Positions 57,061 through 64,000 of a stretch of 64,000 bases of DNA are shown here, piece after piece; position 1 is the first letter of the stretch, and each line of letters starts with the position of its first letter. The stretch is from Pseudoxanthomonas sp. GTDB lineage: Bacteria > Pseudomonadota > Gammaproteobacteria > Xanthomonadales > Xanthomonadaceae. The notes under the pieces are model-generated. The model was not told where the DNA came from. It made no database searches and saw only the letters and a program-made list of their open reading frames with translations. The position numbers and the translations under genes are program-made. The stretch spans positions 2,232,001-2,296,000 of the forward strand of contig NZ_CP114978.1 in NCBI RefSeq assembly GCF_027498035.1. The letters are read 5' to 3'.

Positions 57061-58227
57061 TCATTTCGCCGCATCGGCCTGCGCCGGCGCTGCAGGAGAC
57101 CTGGCCACAGGTGCATCGTGGGAAATGGCCGCCTCGGCTGCGCGGGCCAGCTTCACCGCGGTGACAACCTGCGCACCGGTCGACGTCTGCAGCGGCGTCC
57201 TGGCACCGGCAGGCACGGACGGCGGCGTCGATCCAGCAGCGTGTGCCGGGGCCGCGGAAGCGTGCCCGGTATCAGCCGCGGCGGGTGTCGTACCCAGATC
57301 CGGCACGTGGGTATCGGCGTCGGGCAACGGCTTGCTCAACGCCACGGCCTGGCCGCTGCCGGCCAGTGCAGCCGCTTCGGCATCGTGGGTCATCACCACG
57401 ATGCTGATCCGGCGGTTGATCGGATTCTGCGGATTGGTCTTGTCGAACAGGACCGATGACGACAGCCCCACCACCCGGGTCACCCGGGTGCCTTCCATGC
57501 CGCCGCCGATCAGCGCGCGCCGCGCGGCGTTGGCCCGGTCCGCGCTCAATTCCCAGTTGGTGTAGCCCGCGTCGTTGCTGTAGGCCGTGGTGTCGGTATG
57601 GCCGGTGATGCTGATGTGGTTGGGCACCTGGTTGATGAAGGACGCCAGCTCGTGAAGGATCGCGATGGTGTAGTCCTTCAGGTGCGCGCTGCCCTGGTCG
57701 AACATCGGCCGGTTCTGCTTGTCGACGATCTGGATGCGCAGGCCCTCCGGGGTCAGGTCCAGCAACAACTGGTCCTTGAACGGTTCCAGCGCCTGGCTCT
57801 TGCTGATGGCTTCCTGCAGCTCCTTCATCAGCGATTCCAGCCGCCGTTTCTCCTGGGCCCGCTGGTCCTGTTCGGCCGCAGTCGCCGCCTGGCCCTTGCT
57901 GTGCCCGAATGGCACGTCCCTGCTGCCCTTGGTCAGGTCCATGCTGCCGCCCAGCTTGATCATGGAACTGCTGGCGCCACCGGGCCCATTGAGGCCCGGC
58001 GCTGGCGCCGGTGACTTGCCCGCCAGCGGACTGGGATTGCGGAAATATTCGGAGATGGCCATGCGCTCCTGCTTGGTGGTGGCCGCCATCAGCCACATCA
58101 CCAGGAAGAAGGCCATCATGGCGGTCACGAAGTCGGCAAAGGCCACCTTCCACGCGCCACCGTGGTGGCCGCGGCCCTGGACCTTCCTGACCCGCCGGAT
58201 GATGACGGTGGATTTTCCATCGGCCAT
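57061..58227 (-). CDS. motB: Flagellar motor stator protein MotB
   Basis: 388 aa. One span at about 30-50 with the proton-binding Asp32 in Phe-Ala-Asp-Phe-Val-Thr-Ala-Met-Met, a plug/linker, and an OmpA-like peptidoglycan-binding domain (Ile-Thr-Gly-His-Thr-Asp-Thr-Thr near 211 and Asn-Arg-Arg-Ile-Ser-Ile-Val near 275). The last 95 residues form a low-complexity Ala/Pro/Thr-rich tail, longer than in typical MotB. Pairs with MotA encoded 10 bp upstream. Confidence 0.95.
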   Translation of the reverse strand: MADGKSTVIIRRVRKVQGRGHHGGAWKVAFADFVTAMMAFFLVMWLMAATTKQERMAISEYFRNPSPLAGKSPAPAPGLNGPGGASSSMIKLGGSMDLTKGSRDVPFGHSKGQAATAAEQDQRAQEKRRLESLMKELQEAISKSQALEPFKDQLLLDLTPEGLRIQIVDKQNRPMFDQGSAHLKDYTIAILHELASFINQVPNHISITGHTDTTAYSNDAGYTNWELSADRANAARRALIGGGMEGTRVTRVVGLSSSVLFDKTNPQNPINRRISIVVMTHDAEAAALAGSGQAVALSKPLPDADTHVPDLGTTPAAADTGHASAAPAHAAGSTPPSVPAGARTPLQTSTGAQVVTAVKLARAAEAAISHDAPVARSPAAPAQADAAK

Positions 58228-58237
58228 GGCCCCGCGC

Positions 58238-59092
58238 CTACTTGATGCTCTTCAGGTGGCTTTCGAACGCGGAGAAACCCGGGCGCACGTCGGAAGGCAG
58301 GGTCTTGCGCGCGAACTCAAGCGCGATCTTCGGGTTGTAACCACGCAGGCAGGCCAGCAGCGCGGTCTTGACCGACTCGTAGATGCGGCCGTCCTGCTCG
58401 GCGCGCGCTTCCATGGCCGCCGACATCGGCGCCACGAACCCATAGGCCAGCAGGATGCCCAGGAAGGTGCCCACCAGCGCGGCGGCGACATGGTGGCCGA
58501 TTTCGTCGATCGGGCCGTCGATGGCGCCCATGGTGATCACGATGCCCAGCACCGCGGCCACGATGCCGAAGCCCGGCAGGCCATCGGCCACCTTGGCCAG
58601 CGCATGCGAAGGCGCCAGTGCCTCGTGGTGGTGCTTTTCCAGTTCGAGTTCCAGCAGCGGTTCCAGCTCGTGCGGCTCGATGTTGCTGCCGATCATCAGG
58701 CGCAGGCAGTCGGTCATGAAGTCCAGCAGGTGGTGGTCTGCCAGCACCTTGGGATAGCTGGCGAAGATGGCGCTGTCGGCGGGCTTCTCGACATGGTCTT
58801 CCAGCGCCATGAAGCCGTCGCGGCGGGCCTTGTTCAACAGTTCGTACACCAGCGACAGGATGTCCCGGTAATCGTCGGCCTTGTACCTGGGGCCCTTGAA
58901 CACGCCGACGACCCCGGACAGCGTTTCCTTGACGATCCTGCCCGGCGTACTGACCAGGAAGGCACCCAGCGCCGCACCGCCGATGATCACCAATTCATAG
59001 GGCTGCCACAGCGCGCCGAGCTGGCCGTGCAACAGCACATAGCCTCCGACGACGCTGAGGACAACAACAATGAAGCCAACGATGATGAGCAT
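58238..59092 (-). CDS. motA: Flagellar motor stator protein MotA
   Basis: 284 aa from the ATG at 59092; longer reading to 59254 is unsupported. Four membrane spans: two N-terminal, two near 170-230. The cytoplasmic loop has the charged residues that contact FliG (Leu-Glu-Leu-Glu-Leu-Glu-Lys-His). The conserved Gly-Phe-Gly-Ile-Val-Ala-Ala and Val-Gly-Thr-Phe-Leu-Gly-Ile-Leu segments are present. Forms the proton channel of the flagellar stator with MotB. Other flagellar genes are not in the window. Confidence 0.95.
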   Translation of the reverse strand: MLIIVGFIVVVLSVVGGYVLLHGQLGALWQPYELVIIGGAALGAFLVSTPGRIVKETLSGVVGVFKGPRYKADDYRDILSLVYELLNKARRDGFMALEDHVEKPADSAIFASYPKVLADHHLLDFMTDCLRLMIGSNIEPHELEPLLELELEKHHHEALAPSHALAKVADGLPGFGIVAAVLGIVITMGAIDGPIDEIGHHVAAALVGTFLGILLAYGFVAPMSAAMEARAEQDGRIYESVKTALLACLRGYNPKIALEFARKTLPSDVRPGFSAFESHLKSIK

Positions 59093-59377
59093 GGCAAAGT
59101 TCGAAGACAAATCGGGGATATCCTGGTTTTCGGCTGCGCCTGCCTTTTCTGAAGGCCGCACGGCCAGCCACCACGGGCGCGGGAAGACCGGAACCACTGC
59201 ACGCGGTGTCCCGCGCAGTGCAATGCCAGGACGCGCTGGACCCGTCCCGGCCACGACCAGAACGGATCGCTTGCCGCGATCACGTCATCCAGCCCTCCAA
59301 AGCGCCAACAGGCGGGGGCATGGAAGCAGGCTTGCTGCTACGGTTGAATGCCCTTCGTCATTCGCCACACCAACCTC

Positions 59378-61171
59378 ATGCGCTTCATCTTCCCCACGCT
59401 ACTTGCCGTGTCCCTGGCCGCTGCCGCGCCCTGCGCGCTGGCCAAGGACAACCCGCCACCCGCGCCGCAGATTTCCTCGCGCGCCCTGGATGCCAGCGCT
59501 CCGCCGACCACCCTGGCCGAACTGTCCAGGGCCGTGCCGGTCACTGCCGAACACGCGATGGTGGTTTCGGCCCAGCACCTGGCCACCCAGGTCGGCCTGC
59601 AGGTGCTCAAGGATGGCGGCAACGCGGTCGATGCGGCGGTCGCGGTCGGCTACGCGCTGGCCGTGGTCCACCCGTGCTGCGGCAACATCGGCGGCGGCGG
59701 CTTCATGGTGGTGCACCTGGCCGCCAGCAAGGGCAAGCCGGCGCGCGAGCTGTTCCTGGATTTCCGCGAAAAAGCCCCGCTGGCCGCCACGCCGACCATG
59801 TTCCAGGACGCCGACGGCAACGTGGTCAAGGGCCTTAGCACCGACACCTACCTGGGCGTCGGCGTGCCCGGCACCGTGATGGGCCTGGAAACCGCACGCA
59901 AGACCTACGGCACCCTGTCGCGCAAGCGGCTGATGCAACCGGCGATCGAACTGGCGCGCAACGGCTACGTGCTGCAGCAGGGCGACGTGAACATCATGAA
60001 GTCGCGCCTGGAAGACTTCGCCAAGTCGCCCAACGTGGCGAGCATATTCCTCAAGGCCGATGGCCAGCCTTACGCGGTCGGCGACACGCTGGTGCAGGCA
60101 CAGCTGGCCAGGACCCTGGCCAGCATCGAAAAGCGCGGCATCAAGGCCTTCTACAAGGGCGACACCGCCAAGGCCGTGGTCGCGGCGAGCAAGGCCAACG
60201 GCGGCCTCCTGACGCTGCAGGACTTCGCCGCCTACACCACGCCCTGGAGCACGCCGATCCACTGCGGCTATCGCGGTTACACCGTGGTGTCCGCGCCACC
60301 GCCCAGCTCCGGCGGCGTCACCGTCTGCCAGATCCTGGGGCTGGTCCAGCCGTATCCGCTGTCCAGCTGGGGCTACGGCTCGGCCCCGGCGATGCACCAC
60401 ATGGTGGAAGCCGAGCGCCGCGCCTTTGCCGACCGCAACACCTACCTGGGCGACCCGGCCTTCGTCAGCAACCCGATCGACCAGATGCTGGCACCGGCGC
60501 ACCTGGCACAGCTGGGCAGCAGCATCCGGCCCGACAAGGCCACGCCGTCCAGTGAGATCCATGGCAGCCTGGGCCCGGATGAAGGCACCAACACCACCCA
60601 TTACTCGGTGCTGGACGCGCGCGGCAACGCCGTCAGCGTGACCTACACCATCAACTACCTGTTCGGTAACGGCCAGATGGCGGGCGACACCGGCTTCTTC
60701 CTCAACAACGAGATGGATGACTTCACCTCCAAGCCGGGCGTGCCCAACAGCTTCGGCCTGGTGCAGGGCAAGACCAACCAGATCGAACCAGGCAAGCGCC
60801 CGCTGAGTTCGATGTCGCCGACGATCCTGCTCAAGGACGGCCAGGTGTTCATGGTGACCGGCAGCCCGGGCGGTTCGACCATCATCTCCACCACCATGGA
60901 GAGCATCGTCAACGTGGTCGATTTCGGCATGAACATGCAGCAGGCGGTCAATGCACCGCGCTTCCACCACCAGTGGCTGCCCGATGTCACCAGCCTGGAG
61001 CCGGGCATGCTGGCGCCGCAGGTGCAGCAGCAGCTGGAGGCGATGGGCCACAGCTTCCGTGACGTGCAATCGTGGGGTGCGGACGAGGCGATTCTGCGCA
61101 ACGCGAAGACCGGCCTGCTGGAAGGCGCCAATGATCGCCGCCGGCCTGCGGGCCTGGCCGCCGGCTACTGA
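59378..61171 (+). CDS. ggt: Gamma-glutamyltransferase
   Basis: 597 aa from the ATG at 59378 (a longer reading to 59348 adds ten residues). Signal peptide to Cys-Ala-Leu-Ala-Lys. Periplasmic proenzyme of the Ntn-hydrolase type: Gly-Gly-Asn-Ala-Val-Asp-Ala-Ala near 82, and the autocleavage/catalytic Thr406 in Asn-Thr-Thr-His-Tyr-Ser-Val. Later, Pro-Leu-Ser-Ser-Met-Ser-Pro-Thr and Gly-Ser-Pro-Gly-Gly-Ser are the gamma-glutamyl pocket motifs. It cleaves glutathione and gamma-glutamyl amides. Divergent from motA (285-bp gap 59093-59377 without a gene). Confidence 0.97.
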   Translation: MRFIFPTLLAVSLAAAAPCALAKDNPPPAPQISSRALDASAPPTTLAELSRAVPVTAEHAMVVSAQHLATQVGLQVLKDGGNAVDAAVAVGYALAVVHPCCGNIGGGGFMVVHLAASKGKPARELFLDFREKAPLAATPTMFQDADGNVVKGLSTDTYLGVGVPGTVMGLETARKTYGTLSRKRLMQPAIELARNGYVLQQGDVNIMKSRLEDFAKSPNVASIFLKADGQPYAVGDTLVQAQLARTLASIEKRGIKAFYKGDTAKAVVAASKANGGLLTLQDFAAYTTPWSTPIHCGYRGYTVVSAPPPSSGGVTVCQILGLVQPYPLSSWGYGSAPAMHHMVEAERRAFADRNTYLGDPAFVSNPIDQMLAPAHLAQLGSSIRPDKATPSSEIHGSLGPDEGTNTTHYSVLDARGNAVSVTYTINYLFGNGQMAGDTGFFLNNEMDDFTSKPGVPNSFGLVQGKTNQIEPGKRPLSSMSPTILLKDGQVFMVTGSPGGSTIISTTMESIVNVVDFGMNMQQAVNAPRFHHQWLPDVTSLEPGMLAPQVQQQLEAMGHSFRDVQSWGADEAILRNAKTGLLEGANDRRRPAGLAAGY

Positions 61172-61180
61172 GAACAACCC

Positions 61181-61235
61181 ACGCCGACCACGCGCCGGCG
61201 CCGTGCCCTTCAAGGCCGGCGTCGGCGTTCTTGTT
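61181..61235 (+). terminator. Bulged hairpin terminator after ggt
   Basis: ACGCCGAC-CACGC-GCCGGC (61181-61199) pairs with GCCGGC-GTCGGCGT (61215-61228) with a bulge and is followed by TCTTGTT. It starts 10 bp after the ggt stop codon. Confidence 0.65.
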
Positions 61236-61326
61236 GGCCAGCCACCGCCACAGGTCGCCATGACTTGTGCCCCATGTCGCCCTTCGTCGGCTGGACGATG
61301 CTGCAGGCCCACGCGAAGGAACCGCC

Positions 61327-62199
61327 ATGCGTCTTGCCTGCCTGCCCCTGCTGTTGTCGATGCTGTGCGCCACGGCCGCGGCGCACGCCGCTGATCCGTC
61401 GCCGCAGCCGCAGGATGGCCGGCACGATGGGGTGAAGCTATCCTCCGACCAGTGCGGCCTGTCCACACCCTTCAACGTGCTGGTTGATTCGGGCGGCGTA
61501 TGGCTGTACCGCGAGCAGGGCGTGCCGAAGGAGATCTTCTTCCACGGCGGCGAACTCAGCGTGGACCGCAAGGTCCGCCAGGTCACTGCCGCCGACGCGC
61601 AGCGCCTGTGGCAGATGGAAGACCAGGCGCGGGCCTTGATGCCGCAGGTGGCCGGGATCGCACGCGACGCCATCGGCATCACCTTCGATGCGCTGTCCAG
61701 CGTGGTCGAGGCGCTCACCGGCAGCGCGCGCAAGGCACGCAAGGTCGACAAGCAGCGCGACGATGCGCTGGATTACATCAATGGCACGTTGGGCACCGGC
61801 CGCTGGGACCAGGAGGTCTTCGACGATGGCTTTGAAAAGCGCATCGAGGACGCCGCCGAAGAGATGGCCGGCATGCTGGCACGCAGCGTGCTGTGGCAGA
61901 CCTTCACCGGCCGCGCCGAGGCGATGGAAGCCCGCGCCGACCGCATGGACGCAGAGATGGATGCCCGCATGGAGGCCAAGAGCAACGCACTGGAAGCCAA
62001 GGCCGCAGCACTCTGCCCCACGGTGCGCAGCCTGTATGCCCTGCAGGATGCGCTCGAATACCGCTACGACGGCCAGCCGCTGCGCATGATCGAGATGGAT
62101 GACGACGCCTCCAACAACCAGAAGATCGCGGCGCCGGAAGCACATGCGCAGGAAGACAACGGCGACCATCCGCATACCGCCATCGATGTAAGCAGATAA
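61327..62199 (+). CDS. DUF2884 (YggN-like) secreted protein
   Basis: 290 aa from the ATG at 61327. Signal peptide to Ala-His-Ala-Ala-Asp. The body has Asp-Gln-Cys-Gly near residue 39 and repeated helices rich in Met/Glu/Ala near 170-230, and ends in an acidic His-rich tail. This matches DUF2884, a periplasmic family with unknown role. It lies 155 bp after ggt, with a terminator between them. Confidence 0.88.
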   Translation: MRLACLPLLLSMLCATAAAHAADPSPQPQDGRHDGVKLSSDQCGLSTPFNVLVDSGGVWLYREQGVPKEIFFHGGELSVDRKVRQVTAADAQRLWQMEDQARALMPQVAGIARDAIGITFDALSSVVEALTGSARKARKVDKQRDDALDYINGTLGTGRWDQEVFDDGFEKRIEDAAEEMAGMLARSVLWQTFTGRAEAMEARADRMDAEMDARMEAKSNALEAKAAALCPTVRSLYALQDALEYRYDGQPLRMIEMDDDASNNQKIAAPEAHAQEDNGDHPHTAIDVSR

Positions 62200-62323
62200 C
62201 CCGAAGCGGCAGTGTCGGCAGCTGCCGGTTGCTGGATACAAACCCCTCACCAGGGCCACATCCAGATTGGCGGTGGAGGTCGCATCCACACCATCCCAGA
62301 CGCAGGATTGGCCGCGCTTGAAC

Positions 62324-63016
62324 TCAGGCCTGCCCCGCCAGGATGTTCACCGTGACGGCGATGATGAACATGTTGAAGAAGAATGCGATCACGCTATGCA
62401 TCAGCGCGATGCGGCGCAGGTAGCGACTGGTGATCTGCACATCGGAGACCTGGAAGGTCATGCCGATCACGATGGAGAAATAGGCAAAATCCCAGTAATC
62501 CGGCTCTTCCTTACCGGGGAATTCCAATCCACGGTGCTCCTGCCCGTAGTCACCGTAAAAGCCATGGGCGTAGTGCAGCGCGAACATGACATTCATGAAA
62601 AGCCAGGACAGCACGATGCTGCTCCCGGCGATGACAATGGATGCCACGCCGCCGGACTTGCCCGCGACCAGCTCGGTGCCCAATGCCAGCATGATGATCG
62701 CCGTCAGCCCGATCGCGCTCCACAGGATGCCCCACCGTCCAGCGTCCTGGCGCTCGGCCACCTCGCGCATCTGGTCGGGGCCAGCCGCGTTGAACAGGGT
62801 GCAGATGCCGGCCAGGAACACGAACGCCCCCGAGTCGAATCCAAGCAACAGTGCCGTGGGCAGCGAGACACCCGCCGCCAACAGCCCTGCCCCGACCGCC
62901 ATGAACACCAACGCCGCAATGCTCAACCGCGGCCGCGCCGCAAAGGTCTGGACCGGCCGCCAGCGGCTACCACCGCTGCGCGCCACCGAAGAACCTGCCC
63001 GCTTCTTGTTGTGCAT
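62324..63016 (-). CDS. DUF1345 domain-containing membrane protein
   Basis: 230 aa inner-membrane protein with about five hydrophobic spans. The family core is Phe-Ala-Leu-His-Tyr-Ala-His-Gly-Phe-Tyr near residue 140 and Pro-Asp-Tyr-Trp-Asp-Phe-Ala-Tyr-Phe-Ser near 170, then Ser-Asp-Val-Gln-Ile-Thr near 190. Function unknown. Convergent with the DUF2884 gene; the 287 bp upstream (63017-63303) contain no gene and should carry the promoters for both neighbours. Confidence 0.92.
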   Translation of the reverse strand: MHNKKRAGSSVARSGGSRWRPVQTFAARPRLSIAALVFMAVGAGLLAAGVSLPTALLLGFDSGAFVFLAGICTLFNAAGPDQMREVAERQDAGRWGILWSAIGLTAIIMLALGTELVAGKSGGVASIVIAGSSIVLSWLFMNVMFALHYAHGFYGDYGQEHRGLEFPGKEEPDYWDFAYFSIVIGMTFQVSDVQITSRYLRRIALMHSVIAFFFNMFIIAVTVNILAGQA

Positions 63017-63303
63017 CGCAGCCCCGCCGCTACCCGGGCCGACGCCCGCACCCGATGATGCACGAAGCGTGGCGAATGCTGATCAACGTGGCAGGTCCCG
63101 AGGAAAGTCGATGGCCCCCCCCTTGCCGCGACCGTCGCAGGCCATCAGCGCCCGGAAGCCTCCACGGGAACGCGCCCTACCCCGGCTGACCCAGGGACTG
63201 GGACGCGCAACCGCCTGCCACGTCGGGCCTGACGCAGCGCGGAGGCCAGGGGAAAACCACGCTCGGCTACAATTCCGCACTTGTTTCGAAGGCCATCTCC
63301 ACG

Positions 63304-64000
63304 ATGCCACCGCCCGCGTCCCGTGAGCGCTTCATCCACAGCGCAAGCCTGATCGCATTGTCGCTGACGGTCCTGGCCTCTGGCATCGCGACCTTGATCC
63401 CATGGCTCAGCCCAGTTCGCCAGCCGATGGACCTGGTGATCCCACCGGTGGCGTGCAGCATCTTCCTGGGCCTGCTGGCCACGCTGATCCGGCGCCCGCC
63501 CTGGGTGGCCGGCATCATGCGTACCGCGTTGCTGACCGCGCTGGTGGCACTGGCCGCGCCTGCGTGGTTCTTCACCTGGCAGGCAGCAGTGACACCCAAC
63601 CTGCTGCTGATCGACATCTATCCACCGGTGACCGCGCTGTTCCTGGCACTGATGGTGATGGTGATGATCTACCTGCCGCCCCGGCCAGCCTTCATCGCGG
63701 TCCTGCTGTGCTGGTTGCTGGTCGCATTGCCGGTATTGCTCTATCTGCTCAGCCACCCGCAAGAGATGCATACCCCGCGTGGTGCCGACCTGCTGATGGC
63801 CTATGGCCCGGTGTTCATCCTGATCGCGGTGCTGCTGCCAGTGCAGCGCGGGCTGACCGGCAGGATCCAGCACCTGGTGTCGGAACAGGCACGCATGGAA
63901 ATCATGGTCAACCATGACCCGCTGACCCGCCTGTACAACCGGCGCTTCGGTGAGCAGGTGTTGCAGGACATGCTGGCCGGCAACAGGCCCGGTGGCGTGA
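63304..64000 (+). CDS. Membrane GGDEF-domain protein (3' end outside window)
   Basis: 232 codons from the ATG at 63304 with no stop before the window edge. Six hydrophobic spans fill residues 10-195. The reading ends with Asn-His-Asp-Pro-Leu-Thr-Arg-Leu-Tyr-Asn-Arg-Arg, the standard opening of a GGDEF domain. It is therefore a probable membrane diguanylate cyclase whose active site lies beyond the window. Confidence 0.9.
   Translation, partial: MPPPASRERFIHSASLIALSLTVLASGIATLIPWLSPVRQPMDLVIPPVACSIFLGLLATLIRRPPWVAGIMRTALLTALVALAAPAWFFTWQAAVTPNLLLIDIYPPVTALFLALMVMVMIYLPPRPAFIAVLLCWLLVALPVLLYLLSHPQEMHTPRGADLLMAYGPVFILIAVLLPVQRGLTGRIQHLVSEQARMEIMVNHDPLTRLYNRRFGEQVLQDMLAGNRPGGV

Noticed and set aside
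59399..61468. 689-aa open frame on the minus strand opposite ggt
   Set aside because: It is a mirror of the ggt coding strand, rich in Arg, Ala, Gly, His and Gln with no recognisable domain; typical of antisense frames in GC-rich DNA.

Overview
The window reads as a chromosome segment of a GC-rich gammaproteobacterium of the family Xanthomonadaceae (Lysobacteraceae), near Stenotrophomonas, Pseudoxanthomonas or Lysobacter. The evidence is the coding bias, DUF3016, DUF3297 and DUF2884 proteins, a standalone XVIPCD protein (the Xanthomonadales type IV secretion effector signal domain), a periplasmic Lig E ligase and an ECF42/YciI cluster. The genus cannot be fixed from sequence alone. I saw no rRNA, tRNA, CRISPR array, integrase or intact IS element.

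Layout. 0-9 kb: a partial FrnE-type DsbA, small secreted proteins (DUF3224, DUF3016), MsrB, a minus-strand run of three small secreted EF-hand proteins, small DUF proteins, a CPA1 Na+/H+ antiporter and an MFS transporter. 9-11.7 kb: an ABC-2 exporter with overlapping ATPase and permease genes behind a secreted nucleoside hydrolase. 11.9-17.8 kb: a visibly less GC-rich block with HxlR/SDR, SDR, MFS/LysR and a DsbA-like lipoprotein, possibly acquired. 17.9-21.9 kb: a probable operon of YciI, VOC, DUF1428, DHFR-like and ECF42 sigma factor genes, headed by a good match to the ECF42 promoter motif, with a second YciI gene divergent. 22-28.4 kb: the XVIPCD protein, a PAS/degenerate-GGDEF/EAL protein, an MpaB-type protein, two paralogous unknown proteins and a small membrane protein. 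28.5-34.2 kb: a frameshifted Tat-type D-amino-acid oxidase, a Pro/Ala-rich membrane protein and a large secreted discoidin-glycosidase.

34.2-39.4 kb: glycerol regulon in transcription order glpR-glpD-glpF-glpK, with operator-like repeats before glpD. 39.4-44.4 kb: MBL hydrolase, TetR (3' frameshift), secreted aldose epimerase, Lig E and an EamA transporter. 44.5-49.7 kb: trehalase behind a TonB-dependent receptor, a REP-like hairpin, and an isolated Cys-rich secreted peptide gene of lower GC. 49.8-55.9 kb: SulP transporter, a tiny oxidoreductase-like protein, a 140-bp MITE-like inverted repeat, LysR/NQO1-type quinone reductase pair, a methyltransferase and DUF3817. 56-64 kb: PlsC acyltransferase, MotA/MotB stator, gamma-glutamyltransferase, DUF2884, DUF1345 and a truncated GGDEF protein.

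Functionally this is mostly housekeeping and environmental adaptation: glycerol and sugar use, redox and sulfur stress, small-molecule export and c-di-GMP signalling. The points that most deserve follow-up are the solo XVIPCD protein, the ECF42 operon with its promoter, the tandem EF-hand genes, the Cys-rich peptide and the MITE-like element.
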